In this document: positions 17,908 to 29,054 of the stretch, piece by piece | Numbering within the stretch: the stretch's first letter is position 1 | How the letters are laid out: every line of letters begins with the position of its first letter | NCBI GenBank assembly: GCA_002382805.1 | Contig: DGAD01000007.1 | Location: forward strand, 62,001-126,000 | Direction: 5' to 3' | Length of the DNA: 64,000 bases | DNA from: Clostridiales bacterium UBA4039 | GTDB lineage: Bacteria > Bacillota > Clostridia > Lachnospirales > Vallitaleaceae | Translations under genes and position numbers: made by a program | The notes under the pieces: generated by a model | Seen by the model: the letters and a program-made list of their open reading frames with translations, nothing else | Told to the model about the DNA's origin: nothing | Database searches by the model: none

Positions 17908-19428
17908 ATGGCAAATATATTAGAAATGCGAAATATAACCAAAGAATTTCCAGGGGTAAAAGCTTTGGATAATGTTAATTTTGCGGTGGAAAAAGGTGAA
18001 ATCCATTGTTTGGTTGGGGAAAATGGAGCAGGAAAATCAACATTAATGAAAGTGCTTAGTGGCGTGTATCCTTTCGGAGATTATTCAGGGGATATATTGT
18101 ACGAAGATGAAGTGCAAAAGTTTGCAAACATTAGTGATAGTGAAAAAAAAGGAATCGCCATTATTTATCAGGAGTTGGCTTTGATTCCTGACTTATCCGT
18201 ATATGAAAATATTTTTATGGGTCATGAAATCCATAAAAAAGGAATTATTCGTTGGAATGCGACGCGGGCAGAAGCGTCAAAAATGTTGGAAAAAGTTAAA
18301 GTGAAAAATGTGCATCCGGCGACAAAAATTATTGACCTAGGTGTTGGTGTACAACAACTTGTTGAGATAGCAAAAGCGCTTAGCAAAGATGTCAAACTGT
18401 TAATTCTTGATGAACCGACAGCAGCACTTAATGAAGACGATAGTGAGAATTTATTGGAGTTACTCAAAGATCTAAAACAACAAGGGATAACTTCTATAAT
18501 GATTTCCCATAAATTAAAAGAAGTTATTGCTGTGGCAGACACAGTCACGGTATTACGTGATGGAAAAACAATCTGTTCATTAAGTGCAGATAAAGGTGAA
18601 GTTAATGAACGTGATATTATTAAATATATGGTTGGACGCGAGATTAATGATATTTTTCCTAAACGCGATGAAAAAAACATTGGAGATGTTCAGCTGGAAG
18701 TCAAACAATGGTCAGCCTTTGACCGTAAATTAGGACGCCATGTAGTTAAAAAAGCGGATTTTAAGGTGCGTAAAGGTGAAATTGTAGGTATTGCTGGGCT
18801 GATGGGGGCTGGACGTACAGAATTTGCCCACAGTTTATTTGGCAATTCAAAAAATTATCTCATAACCGGTGATATGTATATCAAAGGACAGCAGGTGAAG
18901 CTAACTCAACCTAAACAAGCGATTAATCATGGTTTGGCTTATGTATCAGAAGATAGAAAAGGCAATGGCCTTATCTTGATGCAAGATATTAAGCAAAACA
19001 TTACCGTCGCAAATCTAAAAGCGATTTCTAAAGCAACAGTTGTGAATAAGCGTAGTGAGATTCAAATTGCAGAAAAGTATCGTGAATCCATGAACATAAA
19101 AACCCCGTCCATTGAACAAAAAGTTCGTAATTTAAGTGGAGGAAACCAACAAAAAGTAGCACTGGCTAAGTGGCTGTTTGTTGAGCCCAACATTTTAATC
19201 CTTGATGAACCAACTCGGGGAATTGATGTGGGAGCAAAATATGAGATATATACCATTATGAATGAACTTGTTGCTCAAGGTCTAAGCGTTATAATGATTT
19301 CTTCTGAATTGCCGGAAGTACTTGGCATGAGTGATCGAATATATGTTATGGCTGAAGGCCGTTTGACAGGTGAGTTGGATATTACGGAAGCTTCACAAGA
19401 AAAAATCATGGAAATGGCAACGGTTTAG
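17908..19428 (+). CDS. gguA: sugar ABC transporter ATPase, GguA/XylG type (two nucleotide-binding domains)
   Basis: A 506-residue cytoplasmic ATPase of the CUT2 sugar importer class, with two ABC domains in one chain. The first has Walker [11 protein letters not shown] (about 35-44) and Walker [12 protein letters not shown], with the signature in [13 protein letters not shown]. The second has a degenerate Walker A ([12 protein letters not shown]), typical for the family, and an intact signature [15 protein letters not shown] and Walker [17 protein letters not shown] 17908 is chosen because GATAGGAG sits 9-16 bases upstream and the family start [14 protein letters not shown] begins there. It energises the permease at 19441. 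Confidence 0.95.
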   Translation: MANILEMRNITKEFPGVKALDNVNFAVEKGEIHCLVGENGAGKSTLMKVLSGVYPFGDYSGDILYEDEVQKFANISDSEKKGIAIIYQELALIPDLSVYENIFMGHEIHKKGIIRWNATRAEASKMLEKVKVKNVHPATKIIDLGVGVQQLVEIAKALSKDVKLLILDEPTAALNEDDSENLLELLKDLKQQGITSIMISHKLKEVIAVADTVTVLRDGKTICSLSADKGEVNERDIIKYMVGREINDIFPKRDEKNIGDVQLEVKQWSAFDRKLGRHVVKKADFKVRKGEIVGIAGLMGAGRTEFAHSLFGNSKNYLITGDMYIKGQQVKLTQPKQAINHGLAYVSEDRKGNGLILMQDIKQNITVANLKAISKATVVNKRSEIQIAEKYRESMNIKTPSIEQKVRNLSGGNQQKVALAKWLFVEPNILILDEPTRGIDVGAKYEIYTIMNELVAQGLSVIMISSELPEVLGMSDRIYVMAEGRLTGELDITEASQEKIMEMATV

Positions 19429-19440
19429 GAGGATTAGAAT

Positions 19441-20619
19441 ATGTTAAATACGATTACACAAGCAATTAAAGAGAATATACGCGATTATGGTATGTATATT
19501 GCATTAGGATTTATTATGCTTATTTTTACACGTTTGACAGACGGGTTATTCTTAACCCCAAGAGTGTTGTCGGATCTTATTGATATGACAGGCTATATTG
19601 CAGTATTGTCAGTTGGCGTGACTTTGGTTATCATTATTCAACACATAGATTTATCTATAGGCTATGTGTGTGGATTTCTTGGGGCTGTTGCAGCTATACT
19701 TACATCCACATATGGTTTACCCATTTGGCTTGTTATCATTATTACAATGCTTGGTGGAGCCATTATCATCGGCGGGTGGACAGGAACACTTGTTGCCAAC
19801 CTTAAAGTGCCTGCATTTGTAGCGACACTTGCAGCAATGACTATGTTTCGTGGGATGCTTATTCGTGTGACCAACAGTGCAACAATTTTTACGGCAAACG
19901 ATAGCTTTAATGCAATTGGAAACGGATATATTCCGGATATTGCCAACATAGAAGGGCTTCATGTCTTAACAATTATTATTGGTGTGGTTGGTTTACTAGT
20001 CTTTGCGACAATGGCTACTATCTCACGAAGAAAACAACAGGCATATAATTTACATGTTGCTCCATTGCCGGCGTTTATAGCAAAACTACTTATTGTAGCA
20101 GCAGTTGTTATGTTCTTTATTTGGAAGTTGGCAAGCTTTAAAGGCTTATCATGGACAGCTGTTATTGTGGCCATTGTTGTGCTTGTCTATAGCTTCATTA
20201 CCAATAACACAACCCTTGGACGCCATATATATGCAGTCGGAGGAAACCCCGAAGCGGCAGCGTTATCAGGGATTAATGTAAAGTTTGTAACCTACATTGT
20301 CTTTGCTTCGATGGGGCTAATGGCGGGGCTATCAGGTATCTTGTTTACGGCAAGGCTTCAATCAGCGACGCCAACAGCAGGAATGGGATTTGAACTTGAC
20401 GCTATCGCTGGAGCATTTGTTGGTGGAACCGCAACGACCGGAGGTATTGGGAAGGTAACAGGATCAATTATTGGTGCTCTTGTTATGATGTCCTTAACAA
20501 AAGGAATGGACCTCATGAATGTAGGTGTATCTTATCAATATATTATCCGTGGACTTGTTCTTGTAGCAGCAGTTGTCTTTGATGTGAAGACACGTAATAT
20601 GCATAGTAAAAAAGCCTAG
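19441..20619 (+). CDS. gguB: sugar ABC transporter permease, GguB/XylH type
   Basis: A 392-residue polytopic permease with about ten membrane segments. Family marks: TLVIIIQHIDLSIGYVCGFL near the N-terminus, PAFVATLAAMTMFRGM, and the Gly/Ala-rich segment GGNPEAAALSGINVKF with LDAIAGAFVGGTATTGGIGKV. It starts 12 bases after the ATPase stop with AGGAGGATTAGAAT. It completes a binding protein-ATPase-permease importer (16629-20619) for external monosaccharides. A terminator follows. Confidence 0.94.
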   Translation: MLNTITQAIKENIRDYGMYIALGFIMLIFTRLTDGLFLTPRVLSDLIDMTGYIAVLSVGVTLVIIIQHIDLSIGYVCGFLGAVAAILTSTYGLPIWLVIIITMLGGAIIIGGWTGTLVANLKVPAFVATLAAMTMFRGMLIRVTNSATIFTANDSFNAIGNGYIPDIANIEGLHVLTIIIGVVGLLVFATMATISRRKQQAYNLHVAPLPAFIAKLLIVAAVVMFFIWKLASFKGLSWTAVIVAIVVLVYSFITNNTTLGRHIYAVGGNPEAAALSGINVKFVTYIVFASMGLMAGLSGILFTARLQSATPTAGMGFELDAIAGAFVGGTATTGGIGKVTGSIIGALVMMSLTKGMDLMNVGVSYQYIIRGLVLVAAVVFDVKTRNMHSKKA

Positions 20620-20646
20620 TCGGCAAAAAAAATAGAGATTTTACTC

Positions 20647-20691
20647 AAATCAGTGATTTGTCATCAAAAGATGACGGATTGCTGATTTTTT
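20647..20691 (+). terminator. terminator of the ChvE-GguAB operon
   Basis: A long hairpin: AAATCAGTGATTTGTCATC (from 20647) pairs, with a few mismatches, with GATGACGGATTGCTGATTT, loop AAAA, then a T run. It is 27 bases after the permease stop. TATAAT at 20694-20699 just after it may be the -10 of the next gene. Confidence 0.85.
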
Positions 20692-20728
20692 GGTATAATG
20701 TATGCAAAAAACAATGAAGAGGTATGTC

Positions 20729-21511
20729 ATGGCAAAAATCTATTCAGGTCCAAAAGCGTTGACGGAATATATATTGACACAAAGTAAAGCAAAATCAAAT
20801 AAACGGTTTATAATTTTATTGATTCAAGGTATTTTAGCAGGAATGTATATTGCTATAGGTGCAATTGGGTATTTTAAAGTGGCAGCATCTGTTAATGATC
20901 CCGGCTTAGGTGCTTTTTTAGGAGCCTTGGTTTTCCCGCTGGGAATCATCGCTATTTTGTTGATGCAGGCAGAGTTATTTACCAGTGACAGCATGGTAAT
21001 GATTGCAGTCTATGATCGACGAACAAATTTTAGTAAAACCCTTAGAATACTTAGCCTTATTTTATTTGCTAATTTAATTGGGGCGGTGTTTATTGCAGAA
21101 TTATCCATCGGTGCACAAATCTTTAACGAAAAAACATTACAGTTGTTTTTTGAAAAAGCATTGCACAAGGTACACATGACTCCGGGCGAGTTATTGATGA
21201 GCAGTATTTTGTGTAATATAATTGTTTCTACCAGTGTGTGTCTAGCCTATAGCTGTAGAGAAGAGATTGCAAAAGTTGTTGTTGTCTGGCTGGGGATTAC
21301 TGTGTTTGTTCTTAGTGGAACAGAACACGTGGTTGCAAATATGTATTATCTATTTGTAGCCTATTTTGCTGGCGGGAATATTACGATGGGGCAAATCAGT
21401 TATAATTTGTTGCTTGTTGCCATAGGTAACTTTATTGGAGGCGGTATCATTGTCTCGGGGATTAATTATATGTTGGCCTATCGGGACATAGATCGCCACA
21501 AGATGCACTAA
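20729..21511 (+). CDS. formate/nitrite transporter family channel
   Basis: A 260-residue membrane channel of the FNT family (FocA/NirC). Six helices are evident, with typical segments GMYIAIGAIGYF, PGLGAFLGALVFPLGIIAILLMQAELFTSD (the FNT signature region) and NFIGGGIIVSGINYML. It probably exchanges formate, nitrite or hydrosulfide across the membrane; in a fermenter with acetate kinase, formate is likely. ATG 20729 is preferred to 20702 because GAAGAGGT lies six bases upstream and the product start MAKIYSGPKAL suits the family. It stands alone after the terminator at 20691. Confidence 0.88.
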   Translation: MAKIYSGPKALTEYILTQSKAKSNKRFIILLIQGILAGMYIAIGAIGYFKVAASVNDPGLGAFLGALVFPLGIIAILLMQAELFTSDSMVMIAVYDRRTNFSKTLRILSLILFANLIGAVFIAELSIGAQIFNEKTLQLFFEKALHKVHMTPGELLMSSILCNIIVSTSVCLAYSCREEIAKVVVVWLGITVFVLSGTEHVVANMYYLFVAYFAGGNITMGQISYNLLLVAIGNFIGGGIIVSGINYMLAYRDIDRHKMH

Positions 21512-21561
21512 AGTGGTATACTAGATGTATGTAGAACATTAAAAGTATAGGAGGCGATGGA

Positions 21562-24132
21562 ATGGGTGCACGCGTTAAAACAGGTATTCTTGGCTTAGAT
21601 ACAGCAATTGATGGACTGCGTATCGGAGATAATGTGGTATGGCAAGTCGATACATTTTCTAGCTATCAACGTGTCGTTAAAGCCTTTGTGGATCAAGCCG
21701 TTGAGGACAAGCGTAGGCTTGTTTATGTTCGTTTTGGTTCGCACCCTCCATTGATTAAAGAAGGCATAGCAAAAGTTAAACGCTATACAGTGGATCCTGA
21801 GCGTGGCTTTGAAAGCTTTGCAACGGATGTCTATCGGATCATTGAAAAAGAAGGCAAAGAGACGTTTTACGTTTTTGATGTACTAACGGAACTGTTGGAA
21901 AATTGGTATTCAGATTTGATGATTGGGAACTTTTTTCATGTAACGTGCCCCTTTCTCTATGAACTGGATACAGTTGCCTATTTTGGGCTTATTCGCAATG
22001 TCCATACGTTTACAACCATTGCGACCATTAGAGAGACAACTCAACTGCTTTTAGATGCTTATCAAGTTGAGGCGCAGTTTTATGTGCATCCGCTAAAAGT
22101 ATGGAAGCGCTATTCTCCGACAATGTTTTTCCCGCATCATGTGGATGGGGAAAAGGTGGTGCCTATAACCTCTAGTGCTGAAGCATCCATGATTTTTTCA
22201 ACCATTCCTTTTGGTGGAGAGCGCTTGGATTATTGGGACACAATCTTTAACGAAGCAAGACAGCATCTTAAAGATTCGCCTCAAGATAAGCAGGCACTTC
22301 GTAACCACCTCATGGCAAAAATTATTGGACAAGACTCTAGAATGCTTCAGTTGTGCCAACGCTATATGCGCCTTGAAGATATATTGGAGATTCAATCAAG
22401 GACTATCGGAACAGGATATATTGGCGGGAAAAGTGTAGGGATGCTCTTGGCACGTAAAATTATCGAAAAAGAATGTGCACCGGAAATGATCAGACAATTA
22501 GAGTCTCATGATTCGTTTTACCTTGGATCAGATGTATTTTATACATATATTGTACAAAATGGATGGTGGCAGCTTCGAACCCAACAAAAAACAGATGAAT
22601 TTTACTATAGCTATGGAAAAGAGCTAAAGCAAAAGTTAATGCACGGAGAGTTTCCGGATAATATCAAAGAGAAGTTTATCCAGTTACTTGAATACTTTGG
22701 GCAATCACCGATCATTCTTCGCTCCAGCTCCCTACAAGAAGATAACTTTGGTAATGCATTTGCGGGAAAATACGAAAGTGTTTTTTGCGCAAATCAAGGG
22801 ACAAGGGAAGAACGTTTTGACGCTTTTATGGATGCGGTACGTCGAGTATATGCCAGTGCAATGAATGAAAGTGCTTTGGTATATAGAAAAACACGGGGAT
22901 TATATCGTGAAGATGAGCAGATGGCGATTTTGATTCAGCGAGTATCAGGGGATTTTTATGGGGATTATTTTTTCCCTCATGTTGCCGGCGTTGGACATTC
23001 AACGAATCTCTATGTGTGGAACAAGGATATGGATATTCATGCGGGCATGCTAAGGATTGTCTTTGGTTTGGGAACGCGAGCTGTTGACCGTATTGAAGGA
23101 GATTATGCAAAGATTGTCTCTCTAGATCAACCGGATAAAATGAGTCCGATGAACTATGAAGATGAAAAAAAATATTCCCAGCATTATGTAGATTTATTAT
23201 CCGTCTCAGAAAACAAATTGATGACGGTTCCTATGGAATCATTACAAACCATGGATTTTAGAACGAAGAGCGCATTGTTTTTTCGAGTGGATCAACAGGT
23301 GCGGCGTCGGATTCGAGAATCCGGCTTAAAAAATATTCCAGAGCCCTATATTTTGGATTTAAAGCAGTTGTTTCATCAAACGCGTTTTGCGATGACGATG
23401 CAACATATGATGACGGTCATAGAAGATGTCTATAATTATCCGGTGGATATTGAATTTACTGCGAATTTTAATCAGGCGACAGACTATCAGATTAATATTG
23501 TTCAATGTCGACCGCTACAGACAAAAGTTATTGGAGAACCTGTGGCAATGCCTAAAATGGTTCAAGATCAGTCCTGTTTATTTCAAAGTATAGGTAATTT
23601 TATGGGAGGTAATGTCTATCTTCCGATTGCATGGGTAATTTACATAGATCCGGATAAATATTTAGCTCTATCCCAGCAAGATAAATACCAAGTCGCAAGA
23701 GTGATTGGTAAACTCAATACAGCTTTAAAAGAAGAGGTTGTCATGTTGATGGGCCCTGGACGCTGGGGAACGACAACCCCATCTCTGGGAGTTCCGGTTA
23801 AGTTTCAGGACATATGTTATATGGATGTTTTGTGTGAGATGGCTATCGAAGGACTTATGCCGGAGTTATCCTATGGAAGTCATTTTTTCCAAGATATTGT
23901 TGAGTCAGACATTTTTTACTGCGCATTATTTGATGGAATGAAAGGTGTCAAGGTTAATCTTGCATTAATCAACAGTGAAAAGAATCAGCTTCTTTCTCGG
24001 TTTATCGAGGGTAAGGCATGGGCAGAAGTGATTAAAGTTGTTGAATTTGAGAGCTTAGAGTTATATTCTGATATTCAGACACAACAGTTGATTTGCTGCA
24101 AAAAAAATAACGAAATTTGCAATTTTGATTGA
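21562..24132 (+). CDS. PEP/pyruvate-binding (PPDK_N) protein with degenerate KaiC-like N-terminus
   Basis: An 856-residue cytoplasmic protein. Residues about 1-235 look like a RecA/KaiC ATPase (GILGLDTAIDGLRIGDNVVW), but the Walker A expected next is replaced by QVDTFSSYQR, so this half should not hydrolyse ATP. Residues about 280-660 match the ATP-grasp domain of pyruvate phosphate dikinase / PEP synthase: GYIGGKSVGMLLAR, PIILRSSSLQEDNFGNAFAG, IQRVSGDFYGDYFFPHVAG, IVFGLGTRAVDRIEGDYAKI and IVQCRPLQ. The phosphohistidine swivelling domain and the PEP-binding barrel are missing; the last 200 residues are unassigned. Its role is unknown. It is followed by gdhA under a separate promoter. Start ATG 21562 has AGGAGGCGATGGA. 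Confidence 0.8.
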   Translation: MGARVKTGILGLDTAIDGLRIGDNVVWQVDTFSSYQRVVKAFVDQAVEDKRRLVYVRFGSHPPLIKEGIAKVKRYTVDPERGFESFATDVYRIIEKEGKETFYVFDVLTELLENWYSDLMIGNFFHVTCPFLYELDTVAYFGLIRNVHTFTTIATIRETTQLLLDAYQVEAQFYVHPLKVWKRYSPTMFFPHHVDGEKVVPITSSAEASMIFSTIPFGGERLDYWDTIFNEARQHLKDSPQDKQALRNHLMAKIIGQDSRMLQLCQRYMRLEDILEIQSRTIGTGYIGGKSVGMLLARKIIEKECAPEMIRQLESHDSFYLGSDVFYTYIVQNGWWQLRTQQKTDEFYYSYGKELKQKLMHGEFPDNIKEKFIQLLEYFGQSPIILRSSSLQEDNFGNAFAGKYESVFCANQGTREERFDAFMDAVRRVYASAMNESALVYRKTRGLYREDEQMAILIQRVSGDFYGDYFFPHVAGVGHSTNLYVWNKDMDIHAGMLRIVFGLGTRAVDRIEGDYAKIVSLDQPDKMSPMNYEDEKKYSQHYVDLLSVSENKLMTVPMESLQTMDFRTKSALFFRVDQQVRRRIRESGLKNIPEPYILDLKQLFHQTRFAMTMQHMMTVIEDVYNYPVDIEFTANFNQATDYQINIVQCRPLQTKVIGEPVAMPKMVQDQSCLFQSIGNFMGGNVYLPIAWVIYIDPDKYLALSQQDKYQVARVIGKLNTALKEEVVMLMGPGRWGTTTPSLGVPVKFQDICYMDVLCEMAIEGLMPELSYGSHFFQDIVESDIFYCALFDGMKGVKVNLALINSEKNQLLSRFIEGKAWAEVIKVVEFESLELYSDIQTQQLICCKKNNEICNFD

Positions 24133-24156
24133 CAAATCCATTCATATTGATACAAT
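24129..24156 (+). promoter_or_regulatory. sigma-A promoter of gdhA
   Basis: Perfect TTGACA (24129-24134), 16-bp spacer, TACAAT (24151-24156). The -35 overlaps the TGA stop of the preceding gene. It is one of the strongest promoters in the window. Confidence 0.75.
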
Positions 24157-24182
24157 AAAAAGGTAACACGTTAAAGGTATAA

Positions 24183-25553
<1,371 letters not shown>

Positions 25554-25573
25554 ATAGAGGGCTGAATAAAGAC

Positions 25574-25602
25574 TTTACAAAGTAGAAAATCAATGATAAA
25601 CT
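25574..25602 (+). promoter_or_regulatory. candidate araR promoter
   Basis: TTTACA (25574-25579), 17-bp spacer, TAAACT (25597-25602). Its start site would fall near 25609, inside the AraR operator and inside the loop of the gdhA terminator, so araR transcripts would lack the left terminator arm. Confidence 0.45.
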
Positions 25603-25642
25603 TAACTTGTACGTACCAATTGTGTATAAGTTAAGTTTTTTT
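25598..25642 (+). terminator. gdhA terminator containing the AraR operator in its loop
   Basis: A perfect 11-bp stem AAACTTAACTT (25598-25608) / AAGTTAAGTTT (25628-25638) followed by T residues to 25642. It ends only a few bases before the araR ribosome binding site. Confidence 0.75.
25605..25620 (+). promoter_or_regulatory. AraR operator (autoregulation)
   Basis: ACTTGTACGTACCAAT differs at two positions from the B. subtilis AraR consensus ATTTGTACGTACAAAT as I recall it. It covers the expected araR transcription start, consistent with autorepression relieved by arabinose. Confidence 0.7.
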
Positions 25643-25657
25643 AATAGAGGTGCAAAG

Positions 25658-26746
25658 ATGGCAACCAATGAACCGAAGTATCAACGTGTTAAGGAACATA
25701 TTATTGAATATATTATATCAAACAACTTAAAATACAATGATCCGATTAAATCAGAAATCGAACTGATGAAAGAATTTAATGTCAGTCGGCATACAATTCG
25801 TAAGTCGATTGGTGATCTCGTCAATGAAGGATGGCTTTATAAGCATCAAGGCAGAGGAACTTTTGTGGCCAATACTAAGCCAAAGGCACCGGGAAAAGGG
25901 AAGTTAATCGGAGTGATTACAACCTACATCAAAGATTATATTTTTCCTGAGATTATCTCGGGTATTGAAGATATTCTTAGTGAACAAGGCTATAGTATTC
26001 TGCTTGGAAATACAAATAATGATATTGAAAAAGAGCGAGCGATATTAAAGAATATGCTCAAACATAATTTATCCGGATTGATTGTTGAACCTACAAAAAG
26101 TATTTTTCCAAATCATAACCAAGACTTGTTTTTAAGACTTCAAAGTCAGGGTGTACCTATTTTATTTATCCACGCAACATATCAAAATGTGAATGCTTCT
26201 TATGTCATTGAAGATGACCAAAAGGCAGGGTATTTGGCAACAAAATGTCTTATTGAAAATGGGCATGAACGTATTGCAGGAATTTTTAAACAAGATGATA
26301 TGCAGGGGCATGGAAGATACTCAGGATATCTTCAAGCATTACGAGAAGCTTCTCTAGACCCGGTGGAAGGCGACGTGCTTTGGTATACAACGGAAAACAA
26401 AGCGCAACTTATGGATGTACATAATATCAATACGATTGAACGTTTGATTGATGGATGTAGCGCTCTTGTATGCTATAATGATCAGATTTCTATCGGAGTG
26501 ATTCAACTGCTAAATCAAATGGGTAAAACCGTGCCTGAAGATATGTCTTTAGTGAGTTTTGACAATTCGGATATGGCGAATAAAGGAGCAGTAAAATTGA
26601 CGACCATTTCGCATCCAAAAGCGATATTAGGAGAGACAGCGGCAAAGCATATGCTAAAACTCATACAAAAAGAAGAAACGATGATTCATGATATTATTGA
26701 GCCGGAGTTAATTCAAAAAAATTCGGTCTTACCATTTGAAAAATAA
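25658..26746 (+). CDS. araR: AraR-type arabinose repressor (GntR HTH plus LacI sensor)
   Basis: A 362-residue repressor. Residues about 1-70 are a GntR winged helix (SEIELMKEFNVSRHTIRKSI, then WLYKHQGRGTFVA), and residues about 85-362 are a LacI-type sugar-binding domain (LIGVITTYIKDYIFPEIISG, ALVCYNDQISIGVI, MSLVSFDNSDMA). This chimeric layout is diagnostic for AraR. The effector is expected to be L-arabinose. ATG 25658 is chosen for the AGAGG site and because the conserved N-terminus starts there; the open frame extends upstream through the terminator. Operators are visible before araR itself and before araA. Confidence 0.92.
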   Translation: MATNEPKYQRVKEHIIEYIISNNLKYNDPIKSEIELMKEFNVSRHTIRKSIGDLVNEGWLYKHQGRGTFVANTKPKAPGKGKLIGVITTYIKDYIFPEIISGIEDILSEQGYSILLGNTNNDIEKERAILKNMLKHNLSGLIVEPTKSIFPNHNQDLFLRLQSQGVPILFIHATYQNVNASYVIEDDQKAGYLATKCLIENGHERIAGIFKQDDMQGHGRYSGYLQALREASLDPVEGDVLWYTTENKAQLMDVHNINTIERLIDGCSALVCYNDQISIGVIQLLNQMGKTVPEDMSLVSFDNSDMANKGAVKLTTISHPKAILGETAAKHMLKLIQKEETMIHDIIEPELIQKNSVLPFEK

Positions 26747-26809
26747 TTGGAAGTTTCAATTATTTATATAAATACGTACGTATAACTAAAAATAAATATA
26801 CGAACAATA
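26747..26809 (+). promoter_or_regulatory. araA promoter with two AraR-like boxes
   Basis: TTGGAA (26747-26752), 16-bp spacer, TAAATA (26769-26774), followed by AraR-like boxes at 26772-26787 (centred on ACGTACGT, about 12/16 to consensus) and, more weakly, 26794-26809 (about 10/16). Their centres are 22 bp apart, on the same helix face. The pair overlaps the -10 and start site, the expected place for repression. Confidence 0.55.
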
Positions 26810-26822
26810 TGGAGGCTGGAAA

Positions 26823-28313
26823 ATGAAAGTAGCAAAAACTTATGAATTTTGGTTTATTACTGGAAGTCAACATCTTTATGGACCGAAGGTGCTTCAGCAA
26901 GTCGAAGAAGATACGCTTAACATGGTCAAGGGGTTAAATGCTCAAGGTGATTTCAACTATAGGATTGTTTTTAAAGAGGTTGTAAAAACACCGGATGAGA
27001 TTACATCCCTTATTAAGGAAGCAAATGTAACGCAAAAGTGTGCAGGAATTATTGGGTGGATGCATACGTTTTCTCCGGCAAAGATGTGGATTGCAGGATT
27101 ATCAATTTTGAATAAACCGTTTTTGCATTTACACACACAATTTAACAGAGATATTCCTTGGGATGATATTGATATGGACTTCATGAACTTAAACCAATCA
27201 GCTCATGGTGGTCGAGAGTTTGGGTTTATCAATACGCGATTACGTATGCCGCGAAAAGTTGTTGTAGGTTATTGGGAAGCGCTTAAGGTGCAACAACAAA
27301 TAGGGGACTTTATGAATGTAGCAGTGGCATTATCTGAAAGCAGACAATTAAAAATTGCGCGCTTTGGTGATAATATGCGTTTTGTTGCTGTAACAGAAGG
27401 CGATAAGGTTGAAGCAGAGATAAAACTTGGATGGCAAATTCATGGATATGGTATTGGTGATTTAGTGGATTATATTGAAAAGGTGACTGACGATGAAGTA
27501 GAAGCGCTTTATAAAGGATATGAAGCAAGCTATAACATCTTAGACACGAAAGAAGAAAGTTTGGCATCGATTAAATATCAGGCAAAACTCGAAATTGCTA
27601 TGGAACGATTTTTAGTTGATGGTGGATTTGGTGCTTTTACAACAACGTTTGAAGATCTGCACGGAGTTAAGCAACTGCCGGGATTAGCGGTACAACGACT
27701 TATGGAAAAAGGCTATGGATTTGCTGGAGAAGGCGATTGGAAAACAGCAGGTCTTGTCCGACTTGTAAAAATTATGGGACAATTTAAAGGTAAAGGGACT
27801 TCGTTTATGGAAGACTATACATATCATTTGGATCCTCAAAATGCAATGGTCTTGGGGGCGCATATGCTGGAAGTGTGTCCGTCTATTGCAAATGAAAAAC
27901 CCAATATATTAGTTAATCCGTTGGGTATAGGTGATCGAGAAGATCCGGCTCGATTCACATTTTCATGTAAAACTGGTCCGGCCTTGAATGCATCTATTAT
28001 AGATATGGGTGGTCGCATGCGACTTATTATCAATGAAGTGGATGCGGTTAAAGTACCGAAGCAGATGCCTAAGCTTCCAGTGGCACAGGCAATGTGGAAG
28101 CCCCAACCATCGTTAGAAGAAGGAGCTATGGCTTGGATTCTTGCTGGAGGAGCTCATCATACCGTCTTTTCTTTAGATGTTGGAGCACAAGAATTGCTTG
28201 ATTTTGCAGAGTTTTTAGACATTGAAACGGTTCTTATCAACAACGATACGAATATGAAGACATTTTGTCAAGACTTAAAATTGAGTGATGTCCTATGGAA
28301 CCTAAAGCGCTAG
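26823..28313 (+). CDS. araA: L-arabinose isomerase
   Basis: A 496-residue enzyme converting L-arabinose to L-ribulose. Family hallmarks: the N-terminus EFWFITGSQHLYGPKVLQQV, IIGWMHTFSPAKMWI, LHTQFNRDIPWDDIDMDFMN, FTTTFEDLHGVKQLPGLAVQ (metal-ligand Glu region), GEGDWKTAGLVRL (second Glu) and AGGAHHTVFS (His ligand). Mn2+ dependence is known for the family. It is first in the araA-araD operon and starts after GGAGGCTGGAA. No araB ribulokinase gene is next to it. Confidence 0.98.
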   Translation: MKVAKTYEFWFITGSQHLYGPKVLQQVEEDTLNMVKGLNAQGDFNYRIVFKEVVKTPDEITSLIKEANVTQKCAGIIGWMHTFSPAKMWIAGLSILNKPFLHLHTQFNRDIPWDDIDMDFMNLNQSAHGGREFGFINTRLRMPRKVVVGYWEALKVQQQIGDFMNVAVALSESRQLKIARFGDNMRFVAVTEGDKVEAEIKLGWQIHGYGIGDLVDYIEKVTDDEVEALYKGYEASYNILDTKEESLASIKYQAKLEIAMERFLVDGGFGAFTTTFEDLHGVKQLPGLAVQRLMEKGYGFAGEGDWKTAGLVRLVKIMGQFKGKGTSFMEDYTYHLDPQNAMVLGAHMLEVCPSIANEKPNILVNPLGIGDREDPARFTFSCKTGPALNASIIDMGGRMRLIINEVDAVKVPKQMPKLPVAQAMWKPQPSLEEGAMAWILAGGAHHTVFSLDVGAQELLDFAEFLDIETVLINNDTNMKTFCQDLKLSDVLWNLKR

Positions 28314-28341
28314 GTCGTTAAGCACAGATAAGGAGGCATAG

Positions 28342-29040
28342 ATGTTAGAAGGATTAAAAAAACAAGTTTTTGAAGCAAATATGGCTTTGCCCAAACGCGG
28401 TTTAGTTGTATTTACCTGGGGAAATGTAAGTGGAATTGACCGAGCAAGTAACCTGGTTGTCATTAAGCCCAGTGGGGTTGATTATGATCGGATGACCCAA
28501 GAAGATATGGTTGTCGTTGACTTGGATGGTAATGTTGTTGAAGGCAACTATAAGCCGTCATCAGATACACCAACACATTTGGAGTTATATAAAGCTTTTT
28601 CTGATATTGGCGGTATTGTCCATACGCATTCTTCCTGGGCAACGAGTTTTGCACAGGCAGGCAGGGATATCAATCCTCTTGGCACAACCCATGCCGATTA
28701 TTTCTATGGTGCTGTTCCCTGTACACGAGGGATGCGCCCCGAAGAAATTGCAATAAATTATGAAAAGGAAACGGGAACGGTCATCATTGAGACATTTAAA
28801 GAGCGTGCATTAAATCCTATGGAAATCCCGGCGGTTCTTGTTAAAGAACATGGGCCTTTTACTTGGGGAAAAGATGCAGATGCTGCAGTATATCATGCCG
28901 TTGTACTTGAGGAAGTGGCAAAGATGGCTTTTGCTTCGACGCTTTTAAAAGAGGCTTCAGGTAAGGCGCATATGCAGCAAACATTATTAGACAAACATTT
29001 TTTACGTAAACATGGCAAAAATGCTTACTATGGTCAGTAG
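28342..29040 (+). CDS. araD: L-ribulose-5-phosphate 4-epimerase
   Basis: A 232-residue class II aldolase-fold epimerase giving D-xylulose-5-phosphate. Motifs: [31 protein letters not shown], zinc ligands in [14 protein letters not shown] and the third His in [12 protein letters not shown]. Length is standard (about 231). It lies 28 bases after araA with AAGGAGG. The next gene starts across its stop codon. Confidence 0.97.
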   Translation: MLEGLKKQVFEANMALPKRGLVVFTWGNVSGIDRASNLVVIKPSGVDYDRMTQEDMVVVDLDGNVVEGNYKPSSDTPTHLELYKAFSDIGGIVHTHSSWATSFAQAGRDINPLGTTHADYFYGAVPCTRGMRPEEIAINYEKETGTVIIETFKERALNPMEIPAVLVKEHGPFTWGKDADAAVYHAVVLEEVAKMAFASTLLKEASGKAHMQQTLLDKHFLRKHGKNAYYGQ

Positions 29041-29054
29041 TGGAGGATAGCAAA

